A DNA stretch of 64,000 nucleotides from Cercospora beticola (lineage: Eukaryota; Ascomycota; Dothideomycetes; Mycosphaerellales; Mycosphaerellaceae): the NCBI RefSeq assembly GCF_033473495.1, contig NC_088937.1:1922001-1986000 (forward strand). The letters are read 5' to 3'. Shown piece after piece: positions 30,168 to 41,422 of this stretch (its first letter is position 1; each line of letters begins with the position of its first letter). Made by a program: the position numbers and the translations under genes. Under the pieces are notes generated by a model that did no database searches, had not been told where the DNA came from, and saw nothing but the letters and a program-made list of their open reading frames with translations.

Positions 30168-31843
30168 ATGCTGCCACCACCATCATCGACGTACGAGAAG
30201 ATGGAGGACGACGAGGAGTTCCGCAAGCCATCGCTGTACTCGATGGCCACGTCCGAGTTCAGTAATCAAAGCAGCTTGACAGATGTCTCTCTTCTTCAGA
30301 ACAAGGCCACCATCAGCGAGGAAGACCTCAAGCTTCAGTATGCCGATCGCATTGCGAAGAAGGAATTCCTCGAATCCTACATGGCGAAATATCCCATGCC
30401 AGAGTTGACCGGCCATCTTCCTTGGAAAAAGTTCCGTCATGGATGGTTCACAGCATATCGACGACTATTCACCTTTGTCTTCGTTGTCAATCTGGTTGCC
30501 ATTCTCCTGCTGGCCGTTTTGCGACCACACACTACCTTCGACACCGCTTCGATTGGCGTTGCAAGCAACATTCTTGCTAGTGTGCTTGTTCGTCATGATA
30601 ACCTAGCCAACGGGTGGATCAAATTGACGCACACTTTCGGGAAGTGGCCACTCTTCCTGCGCAGAAGAGCTGTGAGGATCGTAAGTCATTGCTTCGCCAC
30701 ACTTGAGTGGGACGATCAGTGATGAGAGCTGACACTTGGGACCACTTTTAGTATAGCCACGGAGGCATCCACAGCGGCTGTGGCGCGAGTGCGACGATGT
30801 GGTTCATTTACTTCTCTGTCCTCGTAGTCATACAACCTCTCAAGGACGACCAGAACTTGCTTCGAGTGGCGCTCTTCATAACCACGGGCGTCATCCTCGC
30901 ATGTCTACTCGCCATCGTTGGCATGTCGCATCCAACCTTCCGAATCAAACACCACAACGTCTGGGAGATGTCGCACCGATACATCGGCTGGTTTGTGACG
31001 GCGATGATATGGGTTCTGGTTGTCATTACCTGCGCAGCATCTAGTAAGCCACTGAGTACCGCACTGCTCGAGTCACCGCCGTTCTGGTGTACTTTGATCG
31101 TCACCATCCTCCTCATCTACCCTTGGGCTATTATGCGCAAGCGCTCGTTTACGGCAACCCAACTCTCGGATCACGCTCTCAAATGCGACTTCGACTACCG
31201 CCTCCCATCAGTCGGTCACTCAATCCGTATCGCCTCCTCGCCAATGGGCGACTACCACACTTTCGCCACTATTCCTCGCGCCGATGGCAAACAAGGCTTC
31301 TCTGTCGTCATTTCCAACGCTGGTGACTGGACCAAGAAAATGATCGAGCCGGGCTCACGACAGGATAAGCTGTGGACACGAGGCCGAGTCTTCCTCGGCG
31401 TCATGGAAGTCCCCATGCTTTTCAAGCCTCTTGTCATCGCCGCGACGGGCTCAGGCATCTCACCTTGCATGGCCTTTATGAATACGCATCCCAACTGGCC
31501 GATCCGCCTCGTATGGAGTACGAGAAATCCGACCGTAACGTATGGCAAAGATGTTATGGATTTGGTGCTACGGGCAGATCCGAATGCCATTATCATCGAT
31601 ACAAAATTGACGGGAAGACCGAACATGAATGCCTTGGTTTATGCGGCAGCGAAGGTAAGTCGCAAAATCTGCGGTTTCTCTACTGACACTTGAGGTTTGA
31701 GGCTCCATGCTAACGTATCCTCGTCACAGGAAATTCAAGCGGAAGCTGTGCTACTCGTCTCTACACAACCCGTCACGAAGTCCCTCACATTCGAGATGGA
31801 AGCACGAGGTGTCTACGTAATCTCACCAATCTTCGACGCTTGA
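30168..31843 (+). CDS. tmpA: TmpA-like integral membrane flavoprotein
   Basis: Three exons: 30168-30680, 30752-31654 and 31730-31843, 509 residues. An acidic N-terminal region (SSTYEKMEDDEEF) is followed by about five to six membrane segments (FTFVFVVNLVAILLLAVL, MWFIYFSVLVVIQPL, VALFITTGVILACLLAIVGM, YIGWFVTAMIWVLVVIT, FWCTLIVTILLIYPWAIM). A C-terminal oxidoreductase part resembles FAD/NAD(P) ferredoxin-reductase domains: FSVVISNAGDWTKKMI, VIAATGSGISPCMAFM. This arrangement matches Aspergillus TmpA, a membrane flavoprotein affecting conidiation, and the C-terminal part of related adenylate-forming reductases. It differs from ferric reductases by its short membrane part. The ATG at 30168 fits the TATA-like box at 30091. 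Confidence 0.8.
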
Positions 31844-34401
31844 ACGACGACTTCTCGGTAATACGTATATGCAATGTTAGCGCTGGCGTGAGGGAGGATT
31901 TTATTCTGGGAATGATATACACATAGAATGAAGCGTATTATCGAAGGACCTGGCGTTGGGGGAATGAATTTATTGATGATATTGGCGTATCTCTGGACGC
32001 TTCCTTCGGTATACCAGTAATGGAATTGCACAACACAATTCTTGCTCTCCTCTTTCCGCGTTCAACGCTGTTTGGGCCTTTCTGGCGCTTGACACCGTTT
32101 AAGTGAGGTTGGTGAATATCGACTGGGGATATGAACAAGGGCTCGGAAAGCTCAGGCCTTCTTCTTCTTACGCTGCCGCATGTGCCTGGAGTTTCGTACA
32201 ACCACGCAACTGTGATTTCACAAATCTGCAATTTTCGTTGCACACTACCCTTTCCAACCACACAGGGCCGCGAATTCGGAACAAATAACAAGTGCATCGT
32301 CGTAGAACCAACATTCCACTGAGAGCACTCTTCACAGCCACAGCCACATCGCATCTTTCGTATCAAGCAATGGCTAGTGAAAGACCAGGGTCAGGAACCT
32401 GGTAGCACAACCTGGCATGCCGATTGTCCCGAGAGGCGCGGTACGGCACGCTCGTAAAGATCCTTTCTTAGTTTTGGAGATCAACGCAATACGAATACAC
32501 GATAGCCTCACTGAACAAGGGGGTGTGCACCTCACACGCCAAGATTCACAAGACAAGTTTGTTTAGATTTCCTCGTGGAGGCTGCACTATACCACCGTAA
32601 TCTTTATTGATTATGCAGACGTTCGAAAAGATTTCGCACCAATGTGGAAGGAGATTCATGTGGTCACCGAATGCTCACAGGCATCTTCTCCACGACGCCG
32701 ATCATCGATGCCTCCTCCGGCTGCGAGACCAGCCCTGTCGTGCTGAGCACGATAGATGTCTCTCATCATTTCCTATCTCACAGTCCAGGGTGTTGACGAC
32801 CAGTTCCAACAACGGAAGGCGCGGCGAGCGGTGTGAAGACTGCCCTAATAAGACTCTCCTGCTTAGTGTGAGGGATCGCAAGCGCACAGGCTTTCCCAAG
32901 ACTACCAAGAAAGCTTGGGCCCCATTTTTGAACTGCCGACACACATGCTAGTCAGGGAAAATGCTAGTTCGTGATTGTTATTCTCAGAATTATGCATTGC
33001 ATTAGCTGAAGATCTTGGGAGAGCTTGATGTCTTGAGTGCCTATTTGGTCGACGATGGACTAGTTGGTTCGCAACGATCGTTGCAGTCCCTCTTTGCACT
33101 GGAGCGCTACTGCCAAAGTTTGGGGACTCGACGTGAGGGAGAATGTCGCGTGGACGCAATCAGATTCATGAGTTCTTCGATGGAGACAGTGTCCCCTCGG
33201 GGACGAGCACATCCGACCCAGAGCATGTGCGAGTCCGCACCACGCCGAAGATAAAAATGAAACACTCGCAACTCATTTGGATAGCTGAATTTACCAGCAG
33301 CCTGGAACGCCATCGCGCTTGCTCGCACCGACCTCGTTTTTGGACCTCCCAGCTCCCCGGAAATTCTCATCGCCAACCTCACGACGAGGCTAGGAGTGCA
33401 GCGGATGTGACCTCCAGGTGATCGATCCCCATCACACTTGTTGGTGATTGAGAACGATGTTTCACCTTCTTCCGCAAGTGCTGGGGGCTCGAGGTAATGG
33501 CGATCCTCGAGGTTGAAATCAGCTTACATATGAGCTCCTGAGCTCACAACATACCCTACCCCAACACCGCAAAGGATGTCGCGCGGCAGTCCGACCCGGG
33601 TTGCACCGCAACAACTTGCTATGGCGGTGCAGCGGACATGCTCTCCTGCGTCGATTCCGCGCACGCGGTGCCCAGGCTTCGCTGCCGATGGGATCAAATT
33701 ATTTCTCGTGGATGTGCTCAGAACGTGTGTTCCCAAGATGGGTCTCGACGAAGTAGAGGAGGTCTTGAGAGGAGTGACAATGTCTTGGAGAATCCGATCG
33801 AACGTGGTTCCACAAGCTCCGCCGCATGTCCCTGGCTTTCCTGCATCTTTTCGCGGGTCGCAATTGCTTCAATCTTTCTATCAGTTCCGGATGCGCACCT
33901 CCCTCTCGCCTATCTCCCTCCACTCGGCCGTACAAGCAAGGGGCTCTCTCTCTCTCAACAGCAAGAGCGAAGACTCCATGATATGGCCCCTTCGGACCGT
34001 TCCAGAGCTTGTTGCAGACCGTACACCATCTACGCTTCGTACAAAAGCACTGCGGATGGTCCAGAAAGAGCGGGGAGTAAAGCCAAGCGGGAAGCAAGAT
34101 TGATGGAATACGGTCGATCCGAAGATTGAGAGCCCGATCGGGGGACAGAGCAACCAGATAGAATCCGGTATGTTGGAACCACATCTGAGATTCGTCTCCC
34201 AGGGCTGGTGTCAATCAGAATCTCATACCTCGTATAACTCTACACGTTTATATGTCTCCTTCAACAAGTACCATCGTCCCGGTTCCCAGCGTGCGAAGAT
34301 GAGCAGACGCTGGATCTTCACTGCAGCACGTTGCGCGCCGTATGTACTATGTATACAGCTTCTCGCCAGCGCGATATTACTTTGCCAATGTTCAGCTTCC
34401 A
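31844..34401. other. Large intergenic region, unresolved short frames
   Basis: 2.56 kb between convergent genes, the largest gene-free stretch. Overlapping frames of 160-175 codons on both strands at 33576-34214 lack recognisable domains and contradict each other. A basic tail-like piece (RNSRHMRQRKKKKA, minus strand near 32160-32205) may be a gene remnant. No repeats or transposon ends were noticed. Confidence 0.4.
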
Positions 34402-36929
34402 TCACAAATCACCATGCAACCCCGAAGCCTGCTGTACAAACAAGCTGCTGGTGGAATTATAAATTGGACCATTCTGCTCCTCTCTCCGTTGTTCCAAAAT
34501 AGCGCGATACTGTATCGAAGTTAGCAATAGCTCAGCAAGATCAGTTGCTCGCAGCAGTGACGTGCACTCACCTTGAAGCCAAAATTTAGACACAATGCAA
34601 CGATCAACATGATACAAACCACCACTGGTCCCGCCACTGCGTCGAAATCCTTTCCACTCCTCTTCTTAATCAGATCATGCCTCCACATGTAGATTCCGTA
34701 GCCCCATGCAGCAGCGAAAACTGCGACCAAGGTATAGACAATGCCCAACGCTTGGCCCGCCTTGTTATTGGGGCCGGCAGCATTGAAGAGTCCGAGGGAA
34801 AGAGAAGCGAGGAGGATCGAGACGTGCTGCCATTTGATAAATGTACGTTGGTTCGCGAGCCAGACTTTTGCTTCGACTTTGACAGGTCCTTGATCTTTGA
34901 TCCAGAAATCAGGTTTCGAGACGCCTGGAGGAAGTTGTTGGGCGCGGCTGCGTTTGGCTTGGGCGTACTTGCTTGTGCTGAAGGTGGGGAAGAGGGATTT
35001 GAGTCCGCTGGAGGTGCCGTTCTGGCCGGACGAGCCATTCTGGGTGTTCTGCACATGCGTGCCGGTCTCGTCATCGTCAGGCTCCTCTACCACATCGTCC
35101 ATTTGAGTAGGTGCTGCGACGGCACGGTTTGCGTCTGGGCTGCCGAGAGTGTTCTGACCGCTCGGCGTGCGCTTCAGAGCTGTCGCAGCGGGAGAACCGA
35201 CAGGACTAATGACGGCTTGCGACGGAGTGCGTTGATAGGAGGCGCTTCGGTGGGCAGGACTACTGCCGTATTTGGATTTCAGCAAAGAGCCTACTGCGAT
35301 CTCATCGGCTTGGTCTTTTTGTCGCTTAGCTTGTTCCTCTTCGAAGGCTTGCTGTGGATCACGTCGAATGTCCGTCTCCATTTGACTCAACCAGAATGGG
35401 AATGTGTTGACATAGTCTTCAAACAGCGTGCTGACACCGTGAACGAACTTGCTGAAACGAGGTGCTTCCTTTACGAGATGGCTGCTTGTGATGTCTTCAA
35501 TCCATTCAGCGCTCTTCTTGCCATGCGTGTTACGCAGCTTGACTTCGAGAAGCGCGAAGGGGAAGCGAGTGATCTCGCCTTTTCGGATAGAAGAGAAGGG
35601 ATACTCGAGCTTCCTATCGTCGATGTCGGTGCGATGCCATGTCTCCGGGTCTCTGCATGGGCGGTCTGTGTCGATAGCGTCCTCGCGGATGAATGCCAGG
35701 TCGGTGTCAAGACTGATGCGCACGCGATCATCGCCGGGGATCTGGAATGCTGTACGTGTGTAGTTTGCGCGCACCACTGGCTGGAGGTCGTGCTCTTTGA
35801 TGAAGTCTTGCACTTCCTCCACAGCTGACTTGAAACTTTGCGCCTCGTTGCTGTCCGGGCCGGCACGGTCTTCCAGTTTCTTGATCTGCTTCTCCATGTG
35901 GTACTCGCCGTTGATGAAGGGCTGCACGTATTTGTCCTTTGTCGAGAAACGGGCCTCGGAGCTGCGATCATCTTCGGTCACGGTCTTCTTCTCGATCCAA
36001 ATTTGAGGTCGGTTGTTCAACTGGCCGTACCATCGCAGACGGAGGGAAGAGCCGGAGTTGTTGTCGACCTTGCTGGAGTACAGATTGAATGCAGAGTTGT
36101 CAAAGTAGATGCTGGTGATGGAGGGGTCGGGCTGGCTGCCCTCGGCGACCTTGGAGGTTTGCGGGTTGTAGACCAGCACCGGCAAGCGGCGGAGGATCAT
36201 GGTCTTGACCTCCAGCAGGTTGTCGGGATGCACCCAGAACTTCTGGCTGATGTACTCCTCCTGGCCCTCTTGGTCTTCGCCGGCCTTGTTGGTCTGATCA
36301 GCGCCTTCCAGCTTGTTGCGTACAAAGCTGTACATGGCACTCAGGCGGAACAGCAAGGGGCCATAGTCTTCCTTGTTGAAGGGCAAGGCAGCCAGCCGCA
36401 CCTGCAACAGTGGACGCACACGGTATGAGCCACCTCGTTTCCGATCGTGCTTCTTAGCGGCTTTCAGGAAACCAGTGTAGTTGATCCGACTGTACTTTTC
36501 GAGCTCGTTGGTCTCTTTCGTGATGTGATCCAGCTCTTTCAGCACCTCCTGCAGCATGTTCTTCTGCTCCTCCTCACTCGGCACCGGTTTCTTGCCATTG
36601 CCCTCGCCGTTGCCCTCTCCAGAAGAGGCCTCTCCCTGTTCTGCTGCAGCAATGGCATCGAGTTTGGATTCGCATTTTGCCGTCCGGTCCCGCAGCTTCT
36701 CGACGGTGTCCCGGTGGAACTTGTGGACCTTCTCCAACTGCACATTCACCAGTTCGTCGACGAACTTGCTCTCGTCGTCGTCGGTCCACTTGTCGGGCTG
36801 TGACTCGGTGGTGGGTGAGTTGGGAGCACTCTCGTCATCGCGGAGCAGCTTCTTGAGCTTGGCGTAGTCGATGTACTGGTCCTTCCACTCGGGATAGCGA
36901 GCTATCTCCAGCGTCCTGCCGAAGCGCAT
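34402..36929 (-). CDS. VTC2: Vacuolar transporter chaperone, VTC2/VTC3-type (SPX-VTC-TM)
   Basis: Two exons, 34572-36929 and 34402-34509; the 62-base intron joins NFGFK to YRAILEQRREEQ. 821 residues, matching yeast Vtc2/Vtc3 rather than the shorter Vtc4. The SPX domain (about 1-175) starts MRFGRTLEIARYPEWKDQYI and has the Vtc2-like DESKFVDEL and NYTGFLKAAKKHDRK inositol-polyphosphate site. The polymerase-fold domain (about 215-560) contains TSIYFDNSAFNLYSSKV and WIEKKTV. A disordered Ser/Pro linker and three membrane helices near 690-790 complete it. In the VTC complex the Vtc4 subunit makes polyphosphate; Vtc2/3 is a regulatory partner at the vacuole and ER, responding to phosphate state through SPX. 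Confidence 0.92.
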
Positions 36930-37525
36930 GGTGGGCGAGGTCTAGTCGAGTGCTGGGGGAACAGTGCAGCGCATGTCCGTCGACCAGGAAGCTACAGGCA
37001 ATGGCAGACAAGCTTTGCACCTGCTCGTCCACTCTTTGCATCTGGCCCAAACAGTGGAAGAAGGTTTTGGTTGCCCCACGCGAATGAAGCACTGCCGCCA
37101 ATAACGACCATGCCATCCGCAACGTGCTCGCGCGGTCAGTTCAATCAAGTTTCAACGCCGAATTGATGGAGGAGTCGCCAATTCTACCGTCATACATCCT
37201 CGACCATGTTCCAGTAACATGAAACTCTCACGCTGTCCAGACAACATCGCTCAACAAGCACTGTACCAAATGGTGTTCGCTGTGCAATTGCGGACGCTTC
37301 ATTGAGATGGGTGATCATCGCAATCCTATCTGACTGGCTGCCCTGATCTCTCAATTACTCGACCCGAGGATCGCATCAGTAATAAGCTGAGTCTCGAAGG
37401 GTTTCTTCGAGACTACCACGCTCTCACACTCGTCCCCTACAACAACGCTCATTTCTTGTCGCGCATAGACATAGACTGCTGATGCTTTACTTCCCGTGCC
37501 ATACAATATAGACCACCACACGACC
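36930..37525. promoter_or_regulatory. Divergent promoter region, VTC2 / Nudix gene
   Basis: 596 bases between divergent starts. No TATA box near either ATG and no PHO-type CACGTG/CACGTT box that I could confirm. Confidence 0.35.
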
Positions 37526-38935
37526 ATGGCAGGCCTCGCGTCGGCCAACGCGACACCTCCGCTGCAGTTGATTCCCCATCTCCAGACGATTCTCAAGGAC
37601 TTGACCGATGCGCCCTATCCGACCCTCGAGTCTCCCGACAAGGTCAAGAGAGCTTCCGTGGCTTTGGTGATCCGCGTACAGCCTTCGTACAACCACTGGC
37701 CCGAGGTTGAGTCAGAAGCGAAGAAGGACCTCAACGCCTTCTTCGAGCAAGAGTGGACACAACATGGAGAGCCTGAGGTGCTGTTCATCAAGCGCGCTTC
37801 ACGTAAGGGTGATCGATGGACTTCGCATATCGCCCTTCCAGGAGGAAAGCGCGATCCAACAGATGCCGATGACCAAGCAGCCGCTATTCGGGAAGCATGG
37901 GAAGAAGTTGGACTAGATCTGAACAAATACGCTGTCTCGTGTGGTAATCTTCCGCAACGACTTGTCACCACACACTGGGGCAAGAAGCCATTGCTTGTGC
38001 TCTGCCCATATGTCTTCCTTTTGACGACCCACGCCATTCCACCTCTGAAGCTACAACCTAGCGAGGTCGCCAGCACGCACTGGGTTCCTTTGCGGAGCCT
38101 CCTCAGTCCCGAGCAACGCACGATTGCCTTTGAGGATGTGTCATCGCGTCTTGCGAACCAGGAAACGGGTGTCAAGAGGTGGATGTTGGCCACAATCCTT
38201 GGACGCATGATATTTGCTGCCATCAATTTGGAGCCCACAGAATCCCTTCACAGTGTGGAATCTCCCAGCTCGGATGTGACTCTGCAAGATAATCGTTATG
38301 CTCAGCTCACCACGAAGGACAAACTGAGTCTCTTCGTAAACCGCATATGGCGAGCAGATATCTTCAATCAATTCCCGGTACCCAAGAAAGAAGGTCCTTT
38401 ACTACTTTGGGGTTTAACACTGGGTGTCATACAGGACTTTCTCGATTTGATGCCACCGCACAATGCTCTTACTCTCTGGACATATCCAACCTTCACGCCC
38501 CTCGATGTGCGACTATGGGTCTGGCTGCTGACCTATCGCTTTAAGAATCGCAAGCGAGTTGAACTTCAATCGGGATCAGAATTTCGAGACATTCGTCCTT
38601 CTTTTGGCGGTGCTTCCGAGACTGGAGTGCAAAATGCAAATCGGTCCGTGGGCGCTCCAAATTCATCCAGCGAAGCGCCTTTTGAAACAGGGTTCCATGG
38701 CTTAGGAACCGGATCTGGTGTCGGCGAGGTTCGATCAAAGAAAGCTGCTGTCGCGACCATGCTTGAAGGGTGCGTCAACACTCTCGTCAGGTATTCTCTG
38801 CCCGAGATTGCTGACCGCGCCAGATATTACGATATTGTTCGCCGAGCCGTGGCAGTCGCTCTAGTGGGAAGAGCGACTGTTGTAACTGTCCTCCTTGTGT
38901 TATTGTGGAGGAAGTGGAAGGCTAAGCGGTTCTGA
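37526..38935 (+). CDS. Nudix hydrolase (CoA-diphosphatase-like) with C-terminal extension
   Basis: 469 residues, intronless, from ATG 37526 in good context (accATGgca); the longer frame starts upstream at a GTG. The N-terminal domain has RASVALVIRVQP, VLFIKRASRKGDRWTSHIAL and the Nudix box GGKRDPTDADDQAAAIREAW followed by EEVGLDL, with the metal-binding REAWEEVG intact. This order resembles NUDT7/Pcd1-type coenzyme A diphosphatases. The C-terminal half, about residues 260-469, is not part of the standard domain and ends in a hydrophobic helix (AVAVALVGRATVVTVLLVLL) followed by WRKWKAKRF, which suggests a tail anchor in an organelle membrane. Substrate prediction is tentative. Confidence 0.85.
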   Translation: MAGLASANATPPLQLIPHLQTILKDLTDAPYPTLESPDKVKRASVALVIRVQPSYNHWPEVESEAKKDLNAFFEQEWTQHGEPEVLFIKRASRKGDRWTSHIALPGGKRDPTDADDQAAAIREAWEEVGLDLNKYAVSCGNLPQRLVTTHWGKKPLLVLCPYVFLLTTHAIPPLKLQPSEVASTHWVPLRSLLSPEQRTIAFEDVSSRLANQETGVKRWMLATILGRMIFAAINLEPTESLHSVESPSSDVTLQDNRYAQLTTKDKLSLFVNRIWRADIFNQFPVPKKEGPLLLWGLTLGVIQDFLDLMPPHNALTLWTYPTFTPLDVRLWVWLLTYRFKNRKRVELQSGSEFRDIRPSFGGASETGVQNANRSVGAPNSSSEAPFETGFHGLGTGSGVGEVRSKKAAVATMLEGCVNTLVRYSLPEIADRARYYDIVRRAVAVALVGRATVVTVLLVLLWRKWKAKRF

Positions 38936-39649
38936 AGCCAAGACCAGCACTGCTCAATGAAGCGCTTGCAAAGTACTATGGCGTCCTCGCGTATGCTCAC
39001 CCCAACTGTGAAGCCGGAATTGTCTCTCCGGCCACAAGGCTGAGCCCATATTAAGAGCTTGCCTGGGCCCGAAGACGACAAAACACCGGAGTCCATCATG
39101 GAATGAGTACTTTCAGCAGAAACTCAGTAACAAAAGGGCTACCTAGGCAACCAGGGTCAATGCTCGACAGACAAAAGGTTTCCCTATCATCGTATCTTTC
39201 AAACAGGCAGGAGAGGTGTTTCTGGCGAGCAGGGAAGGAACAAGTGTGGCTTCCTCGGCTGTGAGCAACGCAGCAGATTTTACAGAATGCGGAATGACGG
39301 AGGACACTTCAGGAGAGTGAAGCAAGTGAATGAAGATGCGCTAACGAGCGAGCGTCGATATGAACTTGTAGTAGATGGTGGAAGGCGGTGGCACCGGGGG
39401 TGCCGAAGACCATCTAACGCTGATCAATACCTCAGCGAGAGGCCCCAGATCCCAGATACTTATAGAAGAGTGCATGGCGAGCCTCTAGTAGCTGTGAATT
39501 CCGCAAGTGATGCGATATATAGGTAAACCAAACACTTCCTGATCCGCATCAGAGCCACCGCGTTCCAAAGTACCAGTATCTCAAGCATCCCGAACCAACT
39601 GACACTAACCTCGCTCTCACACACCGCTTCCACCCGCTTAATCACAGAA
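38936..39649. other. Intergenic region with TATA box of the first small paralogue
   Basis: 714 bases. A TATA-like box (ATATATAGG, 39515-39523) lies about 130 bases upstream of the ATG at 39650, and a pyrimidine-rich leader follows. No other feature. Confidence 0.45.
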
Positions 39650-39943
39650 ATGTATCCCTTCTCAAACGGCCAGCGGCTGCGAGGCTATCTTCCAGGCAGC
39701 GACGATCACATGTATATGCCTTACATGTATCGCCCTGGCTCGCCAACTTCTGACCATCTTCAATATGGATATGAGTGGACTGGTCGGCCGTATTATGATC
39801 TTCCGGGTATGGAAGATCGTGGATTAGGTTTGCAGAATCAGTTATGGCAGCAGCAGGCTGAGCAGGGCCAGGATTGGCTTATTGGACAAGGAAATAGGTT
39901 TGCTTGGGATATGTTGGGTTCGAATTTGGGGTGGTGGAGTTGA
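39650..39943 (+). CDS. Small tandem-duplicated orphan protein, copy A
   Basis: 97 residues, single exon. Starts MYPFSNGQRLRGYLPGSDD and contains MYRPGSPTSDHLQYGYEWTG, LQNQLWQQQAEQG and a Trp-rich end (LGSNLGWWS). It is cysteine-free, without signal peptide or membrane helix, and rich in Tyr, Trp, Gly and Gln. The frame 500 bases downstream encodes a clear paralogue, so both are probably real genes. I do not recognise the family; the conserved core RPGSPTSDxLQYG is a distinctive signature. Confidence 0.7.
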   Translation: MYPFSNGQRLRGYLPGSDDHMYMPYMYRPGSPTSDHLQYGYEWTGRPYYDLPGMEDRGLGLQNQLWQQQAEQGQDWLIGQGNRFAWDMLGSNLGWWS

Positions 39944-40430
39944 GGGGAGTTTGATTGAGATGCGGGAATAAGTTGAGGTAGGAGGTAATTTCTCTAGCAA
40001 CCGCCTGCGGAATTATTTCATTGCGTTATTTTTCCATCTTCGATGCCTCAAGAGCCTTCTACTGTGCCAACTTCTGAGCATACTGCCGCCGTGTTACTTC
40101 TTATCGCAGCCAGTACTTGGTAAATCCCAAAGATATATCGTTTGCCACTTGGGCGCCGTCATGCGGCTGTGGTGGCGTTGAAGAAGACCGAACATTCGCA
40201 GGTCTTGTACTGAGAGCCCCAATTCGCATGGAAGGGTGAGTGTAATGCTGTTCGTATTTGTGAATGCTGTAACTCCTGCAACATATAATTCCGGTCGAAT
40301 GCGTCCTCTGCTTCTTCCATCAGCCCCCTCATATCCAAGACTGCCGGTTCCTGAGCATCAGCTCCAAACTCAGAGCACACTAACCTGGGATCCACTCACT
40401 GAAATCGCAGCCTCTTCAAGTAGCCGAAAA
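39944..40430. other. Spacer between the two small paralogues
   Basis: 487 bases serving as the 3' end of copy A and promoter of copy B. CATATAAT near 40280 might be a TATA element. The frame of copy B extends upstream to 40236, but sequence similarity to copy A begins only at 40431. Confidence 0.4.
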
Positions 40431-40736
40431 ATGTATCCCTGGACAAACCCATACGCGGGTGGCCCACGCCTCCAAGGCTTCCTTGACGGCAGCGACGAAC
40501 GCTTTTACTCGCCTTACCTGTATCGCCCGGGCTCACCAACCTCGGATAGTCTCCAATACGGTATTGACTGGACTGGCGGGCAATTCTGGGACCCTGAGGG
40601 CATGCAGGCAAGGGGCATTGGTATGCAGAGTAATTTGTGGCAGCAGCAGGCGACGCAGGGTTCGGAGTGGCTTGAAGATCAACGCGATTGGTTTGTTTGG
40701 AGCATGCTGGAGTCGGGCAATGGATGGCTTGGTTAA
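40431..40736 (+). CDS. Small tandem-duplicated orphan protein, copy B
   Basis: 101 residues, single exon, same strand as copy A. It aligns along its whole length with one small insertion: MYPWTNPYAGGPRLQGFLDG, LYRPGSPTSDSLQYGIDWTG, MQSNLWQQQATQG and a final ESGNGWLG. I put the start at 40431 because the paralogue starts at the same residue. Like copy A it lacks Cys and any export signal. Conservation of spacing and aromatic residues despite about half the residues differing implies selection on the protein. Confidence 0.7.
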   Translation: MYPWTNPYAGGPRLQGFLDGSDERFYSPYLYRPGSPTSDSLQYGIDWTGGQFWDPEGMQARGIGMQSNLWQQQATQGSEWLEDQRDWFVWSMLESGNGWLG

Positions 40737-40831
40737 GCTGGGTTGATTGATGCTGACTGTAGTGATGTTCGCCTGATATGTCTGTAGCTGAGAAACACGT
40801 AGCCACGGTCATTTGCATGTTGTGCTTGTGA

Positions 40832-41422
40832 TCAAAGCCAGTATTCGGCATATGTTGAAGATGCTTCGCTTGGCACGTCGGCTCCTTCGAAATCAAGGTC
40901 AGTCTCAAAGTGCACTATCGCCTCGTCGACGCCAGCGTCCAGCCTCATTGCACAAGCGGCATCGGCCAGCTGACGGAGGGTAATACCTCGCTGGCTGCGA
41001 TAATACCGGTACTCGCCCATGCTACTGCTGCCAAAGACCTTTGAACAGCCTGACCAAGCTCTCATACTTCGAGTCTCTGGTCGACATGCATAGAAATTCT
41101 TCCAAGATGCTGCAGCGGTCCAGTCGAATTTGCCTGCGGCTCGCAAAACAAAACGACAGACCACATAGCCGCCAAGTGGTCTCCTGCCAGCCCAGATATC
41201 GACTTCTTTCGGCAGGAGGGGATGACGTGCGTAATCTACAGTCCTAAGTTGCCGCGAGAATGGTAGACAGAATCGGAGAGCGATCTGCTCAGATGTATCG
41301 ACGACCTTCATGAAATTCTGCCCGACAGCTCGCAGCCGGACCAAGTCTTTGAGAGGCAGATCTACGATGATCATTTCGAGCAGCTCGTAGATGCCGGCGA
41401 CTCTGGCTCCAGGTTCTTGCAT
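40832..41422 (-). CDS. F-box-like domain protein
   Basis: 196 residues from ATG 41422 (MQEPGARVAG). Residues 9-55 (GIYELLEMIIVDLPLKDLVR, then LRAVGQNFMKVVDTSEQI) match the degenerate F-box found in many dothideomycete proteins: a short ELLE helix, LPLKDL, and a 'V-x-x-x-F-x-x-V-I-x-x-S' helix. The remainder is family-specific with no named domain. F-box proteins generally link substrates to SCF ubiquitin ligases, but many of these fungal copies are uncharacterised. A frame extending to 41693 in another register is not needed. Confidence 0.65.
   Translation of the reverse strand: MQEPGARVAGIYELLEMIIVDLPLKDLVRLRAVGQNFMKVVDTSEQIALRFCLPFSRQLRTVDYARHPLLPKEVDIWAGRRPLGGYVVCRFVLRAAGKFDWTAAASWKNFYACRPETRSMRAWSGCSKVFGSSSMGEYRYYRSQRGITLRQLADAACAMRLDAGVDEAIVHFETDLDFEGADVPSEASSTYAEYWL

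Noticed and set aside
31850..31910. Possible seventh introner-like element after the TmpA-like gene
   Set aside because: Minus-strand GCATATACGTATTACCGAG only loosely resembles the 3' core, and no gene on that strand would contain it.
33576..34103. 175-codon plus-strand frame
   Set aside because: No domain, weak composition, and it conflicts with equally long frames on both strands.
34677..35828. 383-codon plus-strand frame
   Set aside because: It lies entirely antisense to the VTC2 exon, has odd composition and no domain; it is a shadow of a long GC-rich coding exon.
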